A DNA stretch of 64,000 nucleotides from Woeseia sp. GTDB lineage: Bacteria > Pseudomonadota > Gammaproteobacteria > Steroidobacterales > Woeseiaceae. The DNA lies in NCBI GenBank assembly GCA_021773015.1, contig JAJFKW010000001.1, positions 2,525,305-2,589,304 on the forward strand, given 5' to 3'. The stretch's first letter is position 1; the number at the start of each line of letters is the position of its first letter. This document shows, piece by piece, positions 8,345 through 17,334 of the stretch. The notes under the pieces were generated by a model. The model saw only the letters and a program-made list of their open reading frames with translations. It was not told the DNA's origin and made no database searches. Made by a program: the position numbers and the translations under genes.

Positions 8345-8464
8345 GAAACTTCGCTTATTCTCAGCGATCTGTGATTAACACGATGTCAGTTAGGTCATCG
8401 AACTTCGCTTAGGTCTCAGCGATCCGTCTTCAATACGATGTCGGTTAGGTCATCAAATTTTGCT
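8345..8464. repeat. Tandem 55-bp duplication of the next gene's 3' end
   Basis: Two adjacent units of about 55 bases share most positions: AACTTCGCTTA, TCTCAGCGAT, ACGATGTC and TTAGGTCATC recur in order. The right unit contains the real stop and last codons of the minus-strand gene 8416-9543. The left unit, beyond the stop, still encodes the same tail (AKFDDLTDIVL-TDR then stop) with one residue changed. It is a short tandem duplication of a gene end. Confidence 0.75.
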
Positions 8465-9543
8465 TGGACTCCCCATCCGCCGAATGATTCGCTGACCGCA
8501 ACCCACACCTCGTTGTCCCCTTTTTGCAGCGGCAAGAATACTTTGTCGAATAGTCCCACCGTGCCAAGGTAGCGATAGTCGCGCGTTAGGAATTGGTTTG
8601 TACCGCTGTAGATAAGCGTGTCGTTTACGTAAACCGCGACCGCATCGCTGTAGCCGATCGCCAAGCCTTTGATTTGTTCGCCTGCTGAATTCACGACGAG
8701 TTTCGCGAATACCGTAGCCTTGTCATCCTCCAAACCCTGAACCCTGGCGAGATTCGTGATGCCTGTTGCTTCGCTTGCGAGCGTGGTCCACTCGCGGTCT
8801 CGTTTGAGCTCATTGCCAAGCGTGTGCATGCCCTCCAGTGCTCTACCGTCGAACACGTCGGAGACTTGCCATTGCGTTACGACCTCTGGTGCTGCTGCCG
8901 CCTTGTCAGCGGGAGCTTCAGAAAACGCATAGTCATCCGGTAACGCCGATACCTGAAAGTTCGCGAAGTGTGCCGGCGCGAGGTTTGAAGCGTTGAGCCC
9001 GACGGCACCGCTGTGCACGCCGTGTTTCAAATCGTTGATAACGAGGCTTGGTGTCGCCGAGTCTATGTACACCTCGGCACGTGATCCGGAATACGCTATC
9101 TTGATGTGCATCCAAGCATCATGCCGATATTGCGACGGTACTGCGTAATCCTCTCCGTAATAAAGTTGCCAGCCGCTGACGCCGTTGAAAACCGGCGTGT
9201 ACTGGTTGGCATCCGGATTGCCGGATTGATGCGCACGTATGTAGAAGTGTTCGAAGTTGCTGCTGTCCTGCGCGCGAAACATGACACCTGCGAAACTTCG
9301 CAGCGGCGGGATCGCAACATCGAATTCGAGCAGGCCGCTTTCAATATCGATATCGTTCAAGAACGCGGTACCGCCTTTCATCATCAATGCGCGTTGACCG
9401 AGATAGTCCACAACATCGGAGTTTGCCGCTTGTATCGTCCAGCCATCACCGTCAAACGGGAAACGCTCCGCCCTCGCGGTAGTGGCCATCAAGGCGACGC
9501 TCAACAAAATTGTCGTTATTGTAATTCGCATACTTTTACTCAC
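8416..9543 (-). CDS. Secreted LamG/concanavalin-like domain protein
   Basis: This 375-residue protein has a Sec signal peptide (to ATTARA near residue 25). A jelly-roll domain over about 30-210 resembles LamG or 3-keto-disaccharide hydrolase (DUF1080-type) folds: GLLEFDVAIPPLRSFAGVMFRA, FEHFYIRAHQSG, and WMHIKIAYSGSRAEVYID. A second beta-rich domain fills 225-375. It is probably periplasmic or extracellular and may bind carbohydrate. It follows the metallo-hydrolase gene by only 17 bases on the same strand, so the two likely form an operon. Its 3' end is duplicated in tandem just downstream. Enzymatic activity cannot be asserted. Confidence 0.65.
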   Translation of the reverse strand: MSKSMRITITTILLSVALMATTARAERFPFDGDGWTIQAANSDVVDYLGQRALMMKGGTAFLNDIDIESGLLEFDVAIPPLRSFAGVMFRAQDSSNFEHFYIRAHQSGNPDANQYTPVFNGVSGWQLYYGEDYAVPSQYRHDAWMHIKIAYSGSRAEVYIDSATPSLVINDLKHGVHSGAVGLNASNLAPAHFANFQVSALPDDYAFSEAPADKAAAAPEVVTQWQVSDVFDGRALEGMHTLGNELKRDREWTTLASEATGITNLARVQGLEDDKATVFAKLVVNSAGEQIKGLAIGYSDAVAVYVNDTLIYSGTNQFLTRDYRYLGTVGLFDKVFLPLQKGDNEVWVAVSESFGGWGVQAKFDDLTDIVLKTDR

Positions 9544-9560
9544 TCAGTTATCTCCGCTCG

Positions 9561-10664
9561 TTATTCTTTTGGAAGCAATTCAACCATCGGCTCGCCAGTT
9601 AGCTCTTTCAGCGCCGCCTTGCGGAATGGCCTTTCAAAATACGCTTGATAGAAGTCCGTCACATACGGATCGCTGTTGGTGAAACGATTTTCGAATGCCG
9701 AAAAATCCAGGCGCTGCTCAACCTCTTCGGCACTGAGCCCGTCACGGACCATCAAGTCACGTTGATCGGCGATCGTTTCGGCGGTTTCAATAATCAGATC
9801 GACATATTGCGTGTCTCGCTGTATCGCACCGTGGCCGGGCACGAGAGTTTTGTAATCTAACGCGTTCAATTTTCGCAGCGTTTTCGCCCAGGCTCGCGGC
9901 GGCACGTTGAAAGCGTATGGTGTCGGCAGCACAACCAGGTCACCGGTTGCGACAACCCTTTCTTTTGGTAACCACATCACCAGCTCGCCTTCAGTATTAC
10001 CGTAACCCAGGGAACGCAATTCAATTCGCCGATTGGCGGTATTGATCGTCATCCGCTTCGCTACGGTAATGTCAGGCAGGGTAATTTTTGCACGCTTGAA
10101 CTCGGCATCGATTTCATCCGCATGTTCGACGATACGCTGATAGTCGATGCGCTCGCTATGAGAAAGTGGCGTGCCATCCTCCTTGGTACCGCTCGCCAAC
10201 CTTGTCTTGAATCGAGGAATTCTGGTTTTCCCAAAATCCGGATAGCCCTCGATGTACTGAATTTTGCGGCTCATCATCGCTTCGCGCGTGAACATTTGCG
10301 CAATGAACTTCACTTTCGGATATTCCTCTGCGAAGCGGAAAACGCCGAAACTGTGGTCGCCGTGCCAATGGCTGATGACGACATATTTGACCGGTGCGTC
10401 CGTGAGCGAACGAATCTTCTCGATGAGCTGTTCCGCCATGACCGGCATGCCGCCGCCGTCGAACACCACGACCGCATCATCGTCGATGACAATCGTCGCA
10501 CTACCCATCACTGGAAATCTTGGCCCATCCGGTCGTACGGCAGCAATTACACCGGGCGCCAGTTCCTCGAATTCGAACTTGAACGGGCTGGCAAGGGCAC
10601 TGGAACAGGCCAACGTGACGATCACAGTAGTCGCAGCAATACAAGCGGCCAGCTTTAGCTTCAT
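9561..10664 (-). CDS. Periplasmic metallo-beta-lactamase-fold hydrolase
   Basis: This 367-residue protein has a signal peptide (ends near SSALA) and the MBL fold. Zinc ligands are in SHWHGDHSFG (HxHxDH), a downstream ATGDLVV aspartate and the LVPGHGAI histidine; the middle histidine ligand is less obvious. An insertion of about 70 residues (roughly 135-205) follows the second core strand. Relatives include exported quinoprotein-associated hydrolases and alkylsulfatase-like enzymes; the substrate is unknown. It is the first gene of a two-gene operon with the LamG-like protein, and the AraC regulator at 10776 is transcribed divergently and might control it. Confidence 0.82.
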   Translation of the reverse strand: MKLKLAACIAATTVIVTLACSSALASPFKFEFEELAPGVIAAVRPDGPRFPVMGSATIVIDDDAVVVFDGGGMPVMAEQLIEKIRSLTDAPVKYVVISHWHGDHSFGVFRFAEEYPKVKFIAQMFTREAMMSRKIQYIEGYPDFGKTRIPRFKTRLASGTKEDGTPLSHSERIDYQRIVEHADEIDAEFKRAKITLPDITVAKRMTINTANRRIELRSLGYGNTEGELVMWLPKERVVATGDLVVLPTPYAFNVPPRAWAKTLRKLNALDYKTLVPGHGAIQRDTQYVDLIIETAETIADQRDLMVRDGLSAEEVEQRLDFSAFENRFTNSDPYVTDFYQAYFERPFRKAALKELTGEPMVELLPKE

Positions 10665-10775
10665 AGGTCTCTCTTTGCGTTTCGGCTCGGCAGCGATTTA
10701 TCTCGGCCTCACCGCACTATTTATCAATATTGGAGTCTGAATAGCCAAGATTCGTTTGTATTGTAAGAATGGGAC

Positions 10776-11624
10776 ATGCAGCAATCAGTGTATAAATCGT
10801 TTCGGCCTTGCGCGAGCCTTCGCCATTGCGTCGAATCGATATGGATACAGGAAAGCCCCGCAATGTTGTCCAGTACCGCAACCACGGTGCTGCCCACCGG
10901 CCGTATCGAAATGGTTCTGCATTATGGCGACCCGTTCGTGCAGATCGGTGACGGCACGCAAGATCGCATGTCACGTGCGCACATCGTTGGACAACACTGT
11001 CAGCCCATCACGGTCAAAGCAACGGCAACGACCGGCATTGTTATCGTACGATTTCGCCCTGTCGGTACAGCGTCGTTTCTCGGCAATACGCTACCCGCCT
11101 TGAGCAACAGCATTGTCGATCTAGCAAACCTTTTTTCCAGGTCGGCCACCGTAAACCTGATTGAGCGACTAGCGCTCACCGAAAGTCACCGGAGCAAGGT
11201 CAATATTGTCGAGCAGTTTTTATTGTGTAACTTGTCAGACACACCGTTCGACGAACGCTCAGCCGCCGCCATCACGCAGATGAATAGGCATTGGGGCCGC
11301 GAGAAAATAGATGCAATCGCCAAGGCACTTGGACTCAGCCGACGACAGTTCGGCAGGCTATTCTCGAAAAGCGTTGGCACCACTCCAAAAAAATTGTCTC
11401 GCGTGCTGCGCGCGCAAAAAGCGGCCGCCTGTATCCGCTCGGGCGCGGCAATCGCCGACATTGTCGACTGGTGCGGCTACGCCGATCAGTCGCATCTCAT
11501 TCACGAACTGGGCGCTCACACCAGAAAACGCCCGTCGGAGTTGTTCGACGCACCCGCAACCGAATTGCACCGGCAATTCAACTCAACAAACGCTCGCGAG
11601 TTTTGTGGCCTGACGTATTTGTAG
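10776..11624 (+). CDS. AraC-family transcriptional regulator
   Basis: This 282-residue protein has the two-part AraC layout. The N-terminal sensory domain (about 1-150) carries PTGRIEMVLHYGDPF, a motif of the DUF6597-type cupin-like regulators. The C-terminal double helix-turn-helix (about 185-265) shows AIAKALGLSRRQFGRLFSKSVGTTPKKL and VDWCGYADQSHLIHEL. It is divergent from the metallo-hydrolase/LamG operon across about 110 bases, a common regulator-target arrangement. The ligand is unknown. Confidence 0.82.
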   Translation: MQQSVYKSFRPCASLRHCVESIWIQESPAMLSSTATTVLPTGRIEMVLHYGDPFVQIGDGTQDRMSRAHIVGQHCQPITVKATATTGIVIVRFRPVGTASFLGNTLPALSNSIVDLANLFSRSATVNLIERLALTESHRSKVNIVEQFLLCNLSDTPFDERSAAAITQMNRHWGREKIDAIAKALGLSRRQFGRLFSKSVGTTPKKLSRVLRAQKAAACIRSGAAIADIVDWCGYADQSHLIHELGAHTRKRPSELFDAPATELHRQFNSTNAREFCGLTYL

Positions 11625-11652
11625 ATCGAGGAAAACCTGGTTACTCGATCTC

Positions 11653-11915
11653 ACGCACTGTTCGTGGGAGATTGCTTCGCTAAGCTCGCAAAGACGGGGG
11701 TTGTCGGAATCGAAAGAGTGTTAGGAGATAGCTGCACTCGCAAAGACGGCGGGGCCTAAAGTGACGTCATTGCGAGATCGGAGCTTCCAGTAGTCGATGA
11801 AATACGGTGGATATCACTATCGTATTAAAAGATTGCTTCGCTACGCTCGCAAAGACGATAGGGTTAAGACCGACGCCATTGCAAGGAGCGAAGCGACGCG
11901 GCAAACTCCATCCGT
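11653..11915. repeat. Cluster of REP-like palindromic fragments
   Basis: This fills the roughly 300-base gap between the AraC gene and ald. Several partial copies of the window's REP-like family are visible. Right-type arms ending CTCGCAAAGACG lie at about 11667-11697, 11723-11750 and 11830-11860. Left-type arms lie at about 11763-11783 (GACGTCATTGCGAG) and 11871-11911 (ATTGCAAGGAGCGAAGCGAC). Neighbouring opposite arms could fold into hairpins. No coding frame is supported. Confidence 0.7.
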
Positions 11916-11932
11916 TACCGCGTCACCTAGGG

Positions 11933-13054
11933 TTATGCGGCTTTCACCGCATCCGCTGCAGACTGGTAGTCATAACCCAGATCTTTCGCAACCGCTTCGT
12001 GATTGATGTGACCACCCTGTACATTCAGTCCGTTCGCCAAATGTTGGTCGCGACTCAATGCCTCGCGCCACCCATAATTTGCTAAGTTCTTTGCAAAAGG
12101 CAATGTCACGTTGGTTAATGCAAAAGTCGACGTGCGCGGCACCGCACCCGGCATGTTAGTCACACAATAGTGAACAACGCCATCAACCACGTAAGTCGGA
12201 TCCGCATGCGTCGTTGGTTTGCTTGTTTCGAAACAACCGCCTTGATCGATAGAGATATCGACCATAACTGCACCGTTGCGCATGCTCTTCACATCTTCCG
12301 CTGAAACCAGCTTGGGTGCAGCAGCGCCAGCAATGAGCACCGCCCCGACCACCAGGTCTGCATCTTTCACCAGATCAGAGATTGCCTGCTTGGTGGAATA
12401 GACGGTCGTGACCCGGCCGCCAAAGATGTCGTCGATCTCACGTAAGCGCGGCACCGATCTATCGAGAATGGTAACCCTCGCGCCTAGACCAACCGCCATG
12501 TCCGCAGCATTAAGCCCGGAAACACCACCGCCAATCACGACCACGTTGCCAGGGGCGACACCCGGTACGCCGCCGAGCAATACGCCTCTGCCGCCATTCG
12601 CTTTCTGCAAAGCGAACGCACCAGCCTGCACAGACAACCGGCCAGCGACTTCGGACATGGGCGTGAGCAATGGCAATGAACCATCGCTCGCAGTAACCGT
12701 TTCGTACGCTATTGCTGTTGTGCCAGATTTAACCAGCGCTTCGGTTTGCGCTCGATCCGCGGCCAGATGCAGATACGTAAATAAGACCTGATCCTTGTTC
12801 AGCATTGCACATTCGTGCAATTGCGGTTCCTTTACCTTAACCACCAAGTCAGCTGCTTCGAAGACACGCTTCGCATCAGCGACAACTTTGGCGCCAGCGG
12901 CTTGGTAATCCGCATCGGTCATGCCGATGCCGGCACCGGCATTGGTTTCGACGACGACGTCATGGCCGTCGTGAACGAGCTCACGAACACCCGCGGGCAC
13001 CATGCCGACGCGGAATTCCAAATTCTTAATTTCTTTAGGTATGCCAACTTTCAT
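11933..13054 (-). CDS. ald: Alanine dehydrogenase
   Basis: This 373-residue protein is a full-length match to NAD-dependent L-alanine dehydrogenase, which interconverts alanine with pyruvate plus ammonia. Recognisable features are the N-terminus MKVGIPKEIKNLEFRVGMVP, the catalytic-lysine region DLVVKVKEPQLHEC, the histidine in FTYLHLAAD, and the Rossmann loop VVIGGGVSGLNAADMA near 170. The catalytic aspartate region is MVDISIDQGGCFETSKPTTH. Length is typical (about 370). The Lrp-type regulator 140 bases away is divergently transcribed and is the probable controller, as in many ald loci. Confidence 0.96.
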   Translation of the reverse strand: MKVGIPKEIKNLEFRVGMVPAGVRELVHDGHDVVVETNAGAGIGMTDADYQAAGAKVVADAKRVFEAADLVVKVKEPQLHECAMLNKDQVLFTYLHLAADRAQTEALVKSGTTAIAYETVTASDGSLPLLTPMSEVAGRLSVQAGAFALQKANGGRGVLLGGVPGVAPGNVVVIGGGVSGLNAADMAVGLGARVTILDRSVPRLREIDDIFGGRVTTVYSTKQAISDLVKDADLVVGAVLIAGAAAPKLVSAEDVKSMRNGAVMVDISIDQGGCFETSKPTTHADPTYVVDGVVHYCVTNMPGAVPRTSTFALTNVTLPFAKNLANYGWREALSRDQHLANGLNVQGGHINHEAVAKDLGYDYQSAADAVKAA

Positions 13055-13193
13055 TGTTCTTATCCCACCTAATGAGCAATATGAACCGCAGAATACACGG
13101 CCTTAGACGCAATTCACTTGCTGAATCAGTGACTTTTTGTGTGAAAAGTGGCATTTTCTGTCTTATTGATATCCGAATTCGACGGTTTCTGCG

Positions 13194-13655
13194 GTGAAAT
13201 TAGATAAGTTCGACAAAACCATTCTCGCGCACCTACAAAAGGACGGGCGTACCAGCAACGTGCAGCTGGCCAATTCGGTGAGTCTCTCCGAGTCTGCCTG
13301 CCTGCGGCGGGTTCGCGCGCTGGAAGAGGCGGGCCTGATCGAGCGCTATGTCGCGTTGCTCAATCAAAAGGAAGCGGGACTGTCCGGCAATGTGTTTGTA
13401 CATATCGCCCTGCATCGCGAGGAGCAAAGCGAGTTGGACGCCTTTGAATCTGCGGTGCAAAGCATCCCCGAAGTGATGGAGTGTTACCTGATGACCGGCG
13501 AGTTCGATTATCTGTTGCGTGTCGTCGTTTCCGACATGGCGGACTTTGAACGGTTACACAATGAATCGCTCACGCGTTTACCGGGCGTCGCAAGAGTAAA
13601 TTCGAGTGTGGCGATTCGCACGGTGAGAAAGACAACGGAGTTACCGCTGTCGTAG
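13194..13655 (+). CDS. Lrp/AsnC-family transcriptional regulator
   Basis: This 153-residue protein has the Lrp layout: an N-terminal helix-turn-helix (KLDKFDKTILAHLQKDGRTS, then LANSVSLSESACLRRVRALEEAGLI) and a C-terminal ligand-binding RAM domain (about 70-145, VMECYLMTGEFDYLLRVV). The start is GTG 13194, giving the standard first helix. It is divergent from ald across 139 bases. Lrp homologues at such positions usually activate alanine dehydrogenase in response to alanine; that role is inferred from context. Confidence 0.92.
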   Translation: MKLDKFDKTILAHLQKDGRTSNVQLANSVSLSESACLRRVRALEEAGLIERYVALLNQKEAGLSGNVFVHIALHREEQSELDAFESAVQSIPEVMECYLMTGEFDYLLRVVVSDMADFERLHNESLTRLPGVARVNSSVAIRTVRKTTELPLS

Positions 13656-14010
13656 GAGATTGCCGCGTCGCTTCGCTCCTCGCAAAGACGCGTTGGGGTA
13701 ATTCGTTCCCATAGGTCATTGCGAGTGCGATTTTGGTATTGCGCGCACAACCTCGTCATTGCGAGCGCAGCAAAGCAATCTTCTTCCTCAATTCGGTATT
13801 GGCAACTGCGGCATGACGATTTTCGTCACTAAAGATCAATCTACGCCGATCCACTCCGCATGTTTTCTCAGTGCGGGTAGATTGGATTGCCACATCGCTG
13901 CGCTCCTCTCAAAGACGGATCGGGGGAAGTGTCGTGATCGCGCTCCGCGCAAAGACAGCTTGACGGAAGGGCCATGATCGCTCCTCGCAAAGATACCTGA
14001 GGGAGGGGTC
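13652..14010. repeat. Cluster of REP-like palindromic fragments
   Basis: The gap between the Lrp gene and the esterase is packed with the REP-like family. A full right-type arm lies at about 13654-13692 (GGAGATTGCCGCGTCGCTTC and CTCCTCGCAAAGACG). Left-type arms lie at about 13712-13730 and 13753-13783 (GTCATTGCGAGCGCAGCAAA). More right-type arms lie near 13884-13920, 13935-13955 and 13975-13990. The arm at 13654 is almost the exact reverse complement of the one at 11871. Nothing coding is seen. Confidence 0.72.
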
Positions 14011-14087
14011 GTGAGCACGACTGGAAGGTGTTCCAACGGGTGTCAAGATATTACTCTTTGGAACTTATTCGGTTCTCAACGCTCGAT

Positions 14088-14849
14088 ATGAAGATGAAAT
14101 ACCTTAGCGTTTTTTGCTTGCTGCTTTTCGGCACTGCATTTGCCGACGGCAGGCTCAGCGACAATATCCGCATCGCAAGCGGTGTGTTGGGCTACGACCT
14201 GCAGTATCGGGTCTATGCACCAGAAGGCGTTGCCGACCTAAATGATTTACCCGTTCTGTTTATCACAGACGGCCAGGGCTACATAAAAAACGGCAGGGTG
14301 CCCCAAGAGCTCAATCGTCTAATCGGCGCAGACAAAATCGATCCAGTGGTCGTAGTTTTCGTCGATCCACGCGACCCAGATAATTTGAAAAACAACCGGC
14401 GCAACCAGCAGTTTTTTTGTAACAGCGACTATTTACGCTTCTACACCGACGAACTCATTCCAACAATCGAGCGGGACTACCCAGTTCGCCAACATCGTGC
14501 GGCAAGAACAATTCTCGGTGTTTCTTTTGGGGGTCTCAATGCCGCCTGCTTTGGATTGTTCGGTTACGAAACATTTTCCGGTATCGGTATGCACTCACCT
14601 GCAAATCATCCAGTTTCGAATTTGCTCTCAATGTACGAACAGGCGCCTATACAGCCGTTAAAGATCTTTCTCAGTACCGGCTCGCCCAATGATAATTCGA
14701 TTGCCAACAAGAAATTTCGCACTGTACTCAAAAACAAGGGTTACGAGATGAAATTTGTAGTCACCAACGAGGGTCACAATTGGAAAAATTGGCGGCCTCT
14801 GATCGACGATGTATTGCGCTTCTATTATGGAGACCTCGCTGCAGACTAG
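14088..14849 (+). CDS. Exported esterase (esterase D / alpha-beta hydrolase fold)
   Basis: This 253-residue protein starts at ATG 14088 with a signal peptide (MKMKYLSVFCLLLFGTAFA); an in-frame upstream ATG at 14028 would bury it and is rejected. The body fits the putative esterase family (PF00756-type). It has the strand LPVLFITDGQGY, the nucleophile elbow GVSFGGLNA with its serine, and the catalytic histidine in NEGHNWKNW at the end. Family members cleave ester or thioester bonds, including S-formylglutathione and siderophore esters; the substrate here is unknown. It is a single gene next to REP-like repeats. Confidence 0.78.
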   Translation: MKMKYLSVFCLLLFGTAFADGRLSDNIRIASGVLGYDLQYRVYAPEGVADLNDLPVLFITDGQGYIKNGRVPQELNRLIGADKIDPVVVVFVDPRDPDNLKNNRRNQQFFCNSDYLRFYTDELIPTIERDYPVRQHRAARTILGVSFGGLNAACFGLFGYETFSGIGMHSPANHPVSNLLSMYEQAPIQPLKIFLSTGSPNDNSIANKKFRTVLKNKGYEMKFVVTNEGHNWKNWRPLIDDVLRFYYGDLAAD

Positions 14850-15057
14850 GCGAGACGTCCGTTCCACAAACTTCTAATGCATTCGGTCAATTCAATTCAG
14901 TATTCTCGTCCCGGCGATACTTGCATTCGAAGTAGCCGCGCCACCGCCCGCAACCGTTTGCACCATTCTGAAACAGTGCACATTTGCACCACTGTGTCTT
15001 TTGACTTCGCCACACGCGCGTTTTAGTCTTATTCCACTCCCTTCGCAAGGACACCCC

Positions 15058-16329
15058 ATGGCCACTTCTGAGGAAGTCGTATTTGACGACACTGCCTCCG
15101 AGTCTCTATCTGCACGCTTTCAACGCGTGCGGTCGTCGACCATCTATCTTTGCCGTAGTTTGAAGCCGGAAGACTTCGTGGTGCAAAGCATGCCGGATGT
15201 CAGCCCAACGAAATGGCATCTCGCGCATGTCACGTGGTTCTTTGAGCACTTTGTGCTTGAGCCGAATTTGCCGCACTACAAGGTTTTCCGCGAAGAGTTT
15301 AATTACCTGTTCAATTCCTACTACTACAGCGTGGGCCCGATGCATTTGCGGCCACAACGCGGGCTGCTATCGCGGCCCTCGGTGACAACTATCACTGACT
15401 ATCGTGAGCACGTCGACAACGCGGTGCTGAAATTACTGGCACTGAAGGGTGACGACCCGCAGTTGGCGTTTCTCATTGAGCTTGGCCTAAATCATGAGAA
15501 TCAGCACCAGGAACTTTTGTTAACAGATATTAAGCACGTGTTTTCCTGCAACCCGCTGAAACCTGCGGTCAACCCCGAGGCGCCACAACCGCCTGTTAGG
15601 TCACTCGCCGAACACCGCTTTGTTGACGGCGTGTCGGGGCTGCAACGTGTCGGCGCCGACGGCAATGGCGATAGCTTCGTTTTCGATAATGAAACGCCGC
15701 AACACGAAACCCACGTGTATCCTCACCGGCTCGGTTCGCGTCTGATTACCAATGGCGAATATCTACAATTCATTGAGGACGGTGGTTACAAGAACGCACA
15801 GTTGTGGCTATCCGATGGTTGGGCAACCATCAACGAACGCAACTGGGGCAGGCCGTTATATTGGAATCAGGATTTAGATGCTGAATTTACGATCGCGGGC
15901 GAACAGGTGCTTGACGTGAATGCGCCGGTCGCACATGTCAGTTACTACGAAGCCGATGCGTTCGCACGCTGGGCCGACGCGCGTTTACCGACCGAAAGTG
16001 AATGGGAATTGGCCGCCCGCGAAAAACCCGTTGCTGGCAATCTCGCAGAGGCCGATTATTGGCAACCCGCGGCAGCAGCCAAAGATCAACATCAGTTATA
16101 TGGCGACGTTTGGGAGTGGACGTCGTCGTCTTATGCACCTTATCCAGGGTTCAAGCCGCTTGATGGTTCGCTAGGCGAATACAACGGCAAATTCATGTGT
16201 AGTCAGATGTCTGTGCGCGGCGGTTCTTGTGTCAGCGCGACTGACCACATAAGAGCCACTTATCGTAGCTTCTTCTATCCGGACGCGCGCTGGCAGTATC
16301 TCGGCATTCGCCTGGCGAAAGACGCCTGA
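15058..16329 (+). CDS. egtB: Ergothioneine biosynthesis protein EgtB
   Basis: This 423-residue protein is the iron-dependent sulfoxide synthase that joins hercynine to a thiol donor in ergothioneine synthesis. The N-terminal DinB-like helical bundle supplies iron-binding histidines: one in KWHLAHVTWFFEHF and two in LNHENQHQELLLTD. The C-terminal formylglycine-generating-enzyme/C-lectin fold (about 190-423) shows WLSDGWATINERNW, RLPTESEWELAAR, YGDVWEWTSSSY and the terminal RWQYLGIRLAK. The start is ATG 15058, with AAGGA six bases upstream; a TTG at 15001 is rejected. egtD follows 18 bases later, so the two form an operon. Length is normal for proteobacterial EgtB. Confidence 0.94.
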   Translation: MATSEEVVFDDTASESLSARFQRVRSSTIYLCRSLKPEDFVVQSMPDVSPTKWHLAHVTWFFEHFVLEPNLPHYKVFREEFNYLFNSYYYSVGPMHLRPQRGLLSRPSVTTITDYREHVDNAVLKLLALKGDDPQLAFLIELGLNHENQHQELLLTDIKHVFSCNPLKPAVNPEAPQPPVRSLAEHRFVDGVSGLQRVGADGNGDSFVFDNETPQHETHVYPHRLGSRLITNGEYLQFIEDGGYKNAQLWLSDGWATINERNWGRPLYWNQDLDAEFTIAGEQVLDVNAPVAHVSYYEADAFARWADARLPTESEWELAAREKPVAGNLAEADYWQPAAAAKDQHQLYGDVWEWTSSSYAPYPGFKPLDGSLGEYNGKFMCSQMSVRGGSCVSATDHIRATYRSFFYPDARWQYLGIRLAKDA

Positions 16330-16347
16330 ACAAACAAGGACGAACTC

Positions 16348-17310
16348 ATGTCGAAAGTCGCAACCGCGGAGGTGCAAACGCCCTCCATTTCTGAGGATCT
16401 CGCCGAGATAGTCGAGGGCCTTTTGCTGCCGCAAAAAACCATTTCGCCGAAATTCTTTTACGACGATATCGGTTCAAAGTTGTTCGACGATATCTGCGAA
16501 CTTCCGGAGTACTACCCGACGCGCACCGAGCTCGCCATCATGCGGGACAATATCGATGAGATTGTCGAGCTGATTGGGCCACGCGCCAGTCTAATCGAAT
16601 TTGGCAGCGGTTCGAGCCTAAAGACCCGCACGTTACTTGCGCACTTGCGAGAATTAGCGGTCTATGTGCCTGTCGATATCTCCCGCGAGCATCTGCAGCT
16701 GGCCGCAAGTGGCATTAAGACAGATTTTCCCGAAATCGAAGTTTTGCCTGTCGCCGCAGACTTTACTCAGCAATTTCGCCTGCCCAATCCGAAGGTGATG
16801 CCGCTGCGAAATATTGTCTATTTCCCTGGCTCAACGATTGGCAATTTCTCGGTGGACGCCGCGCTGGAATTACTCAAGGTAATGCATCATGAGGCTGGTA
16901 AAGGCGGGGCAATGTTGATTGGTGTCGACCTGCAAAAGGACGTTAGGATACTGGAAGAGGCTTACAACGATGCCGCCGGTGTTACAGCGGAGTTTAACCT
17001 CAATGTCCTGCGCAGAATAAACAACGAGTTTGGCAGCGATTTCGATTTGCAATTGTTCGAACATCGAGCGATCTACGACTATGCGCATGGCCGCATTGAA
17101 ATGTATTTGGATAGCCTATGCGAGCAAACGGTATCTTTAGCGGGCGAGACCATTCAGTTCGAGCAAGGCGAGGCGATTCTTACTGAACACTCGCACAAAT
17201 ACACAATGGATGGATTTGCAACAATGGCCAAAACAGCGGGCTTCGAAATCAAGAAAGTCTGGGTTGACGCAGAACGGTTGTTTAGTGTGCAGTATTGCGA
17301 AAGAAGTTAA
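16348..17310 (+). CDS. egtD: Histidine N-alpha-methyltransferase EgtD
   Basis: This 320-residue protein trimethylates histidine with S-adenosylmethionine to give hercynine, the first step of ergothioneine synthesis. It shows the family N-terminus (PKFFYDDIGSKLFDDICELP, then EYYPTRTE), the SAM-binding loop EFGSGSSLKTRTLL, PVDISREHL, and the FPGSTIGNFS segment. It ends with the substrate-lid region and FSVQYCERS. Length is typical (about 320). It is the second gene of the egtB-egtD operon. No egtA, egtC or egtE is adjacent, matching the shorter proteobacterial pathway in which EgtB can use other thiols and an unlinked lyase finishes the job. Confidence 0.94.
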   Translation: MSKVATAEVQTPSISEDLAEIVEGLLLPQKTISPKFFYDDIGSKLFDDICELPEYYPTRTELAIMRDNIDEIVELIGPRASLIEFGSGSSLKTRTLLAHLRELAVYVPVDISREHLQLAASGIKTDFPEIEVLPVAADFTQQFRLPNPKVMPLRNIVYFPGSTIGNFSVDAALELLKVMHHEAGKGGAMLIGVDLQKDVRILEEAYNDAAGVTAEFNLNVLRRINNEFGSDFDLQLFEHRAIYDYAHGRIEMYLDSLCEQTVSLAGETIQFEQGEAILTEHSHKYTMDGFATMAKTAGFEIKKVWVDAERLFSVQYCERS

Positions 17311-17334
17311 TTGGCACCACCCATCAGCGCGAAC

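Noticed and set aside
11653-14010. A possible CRISPR array in the repeat-rich gaps.
   Set aside because: The repeats are inverted palindromic arms of varying spacing and decay, without uniform spacers, and no cas genes are nearby.
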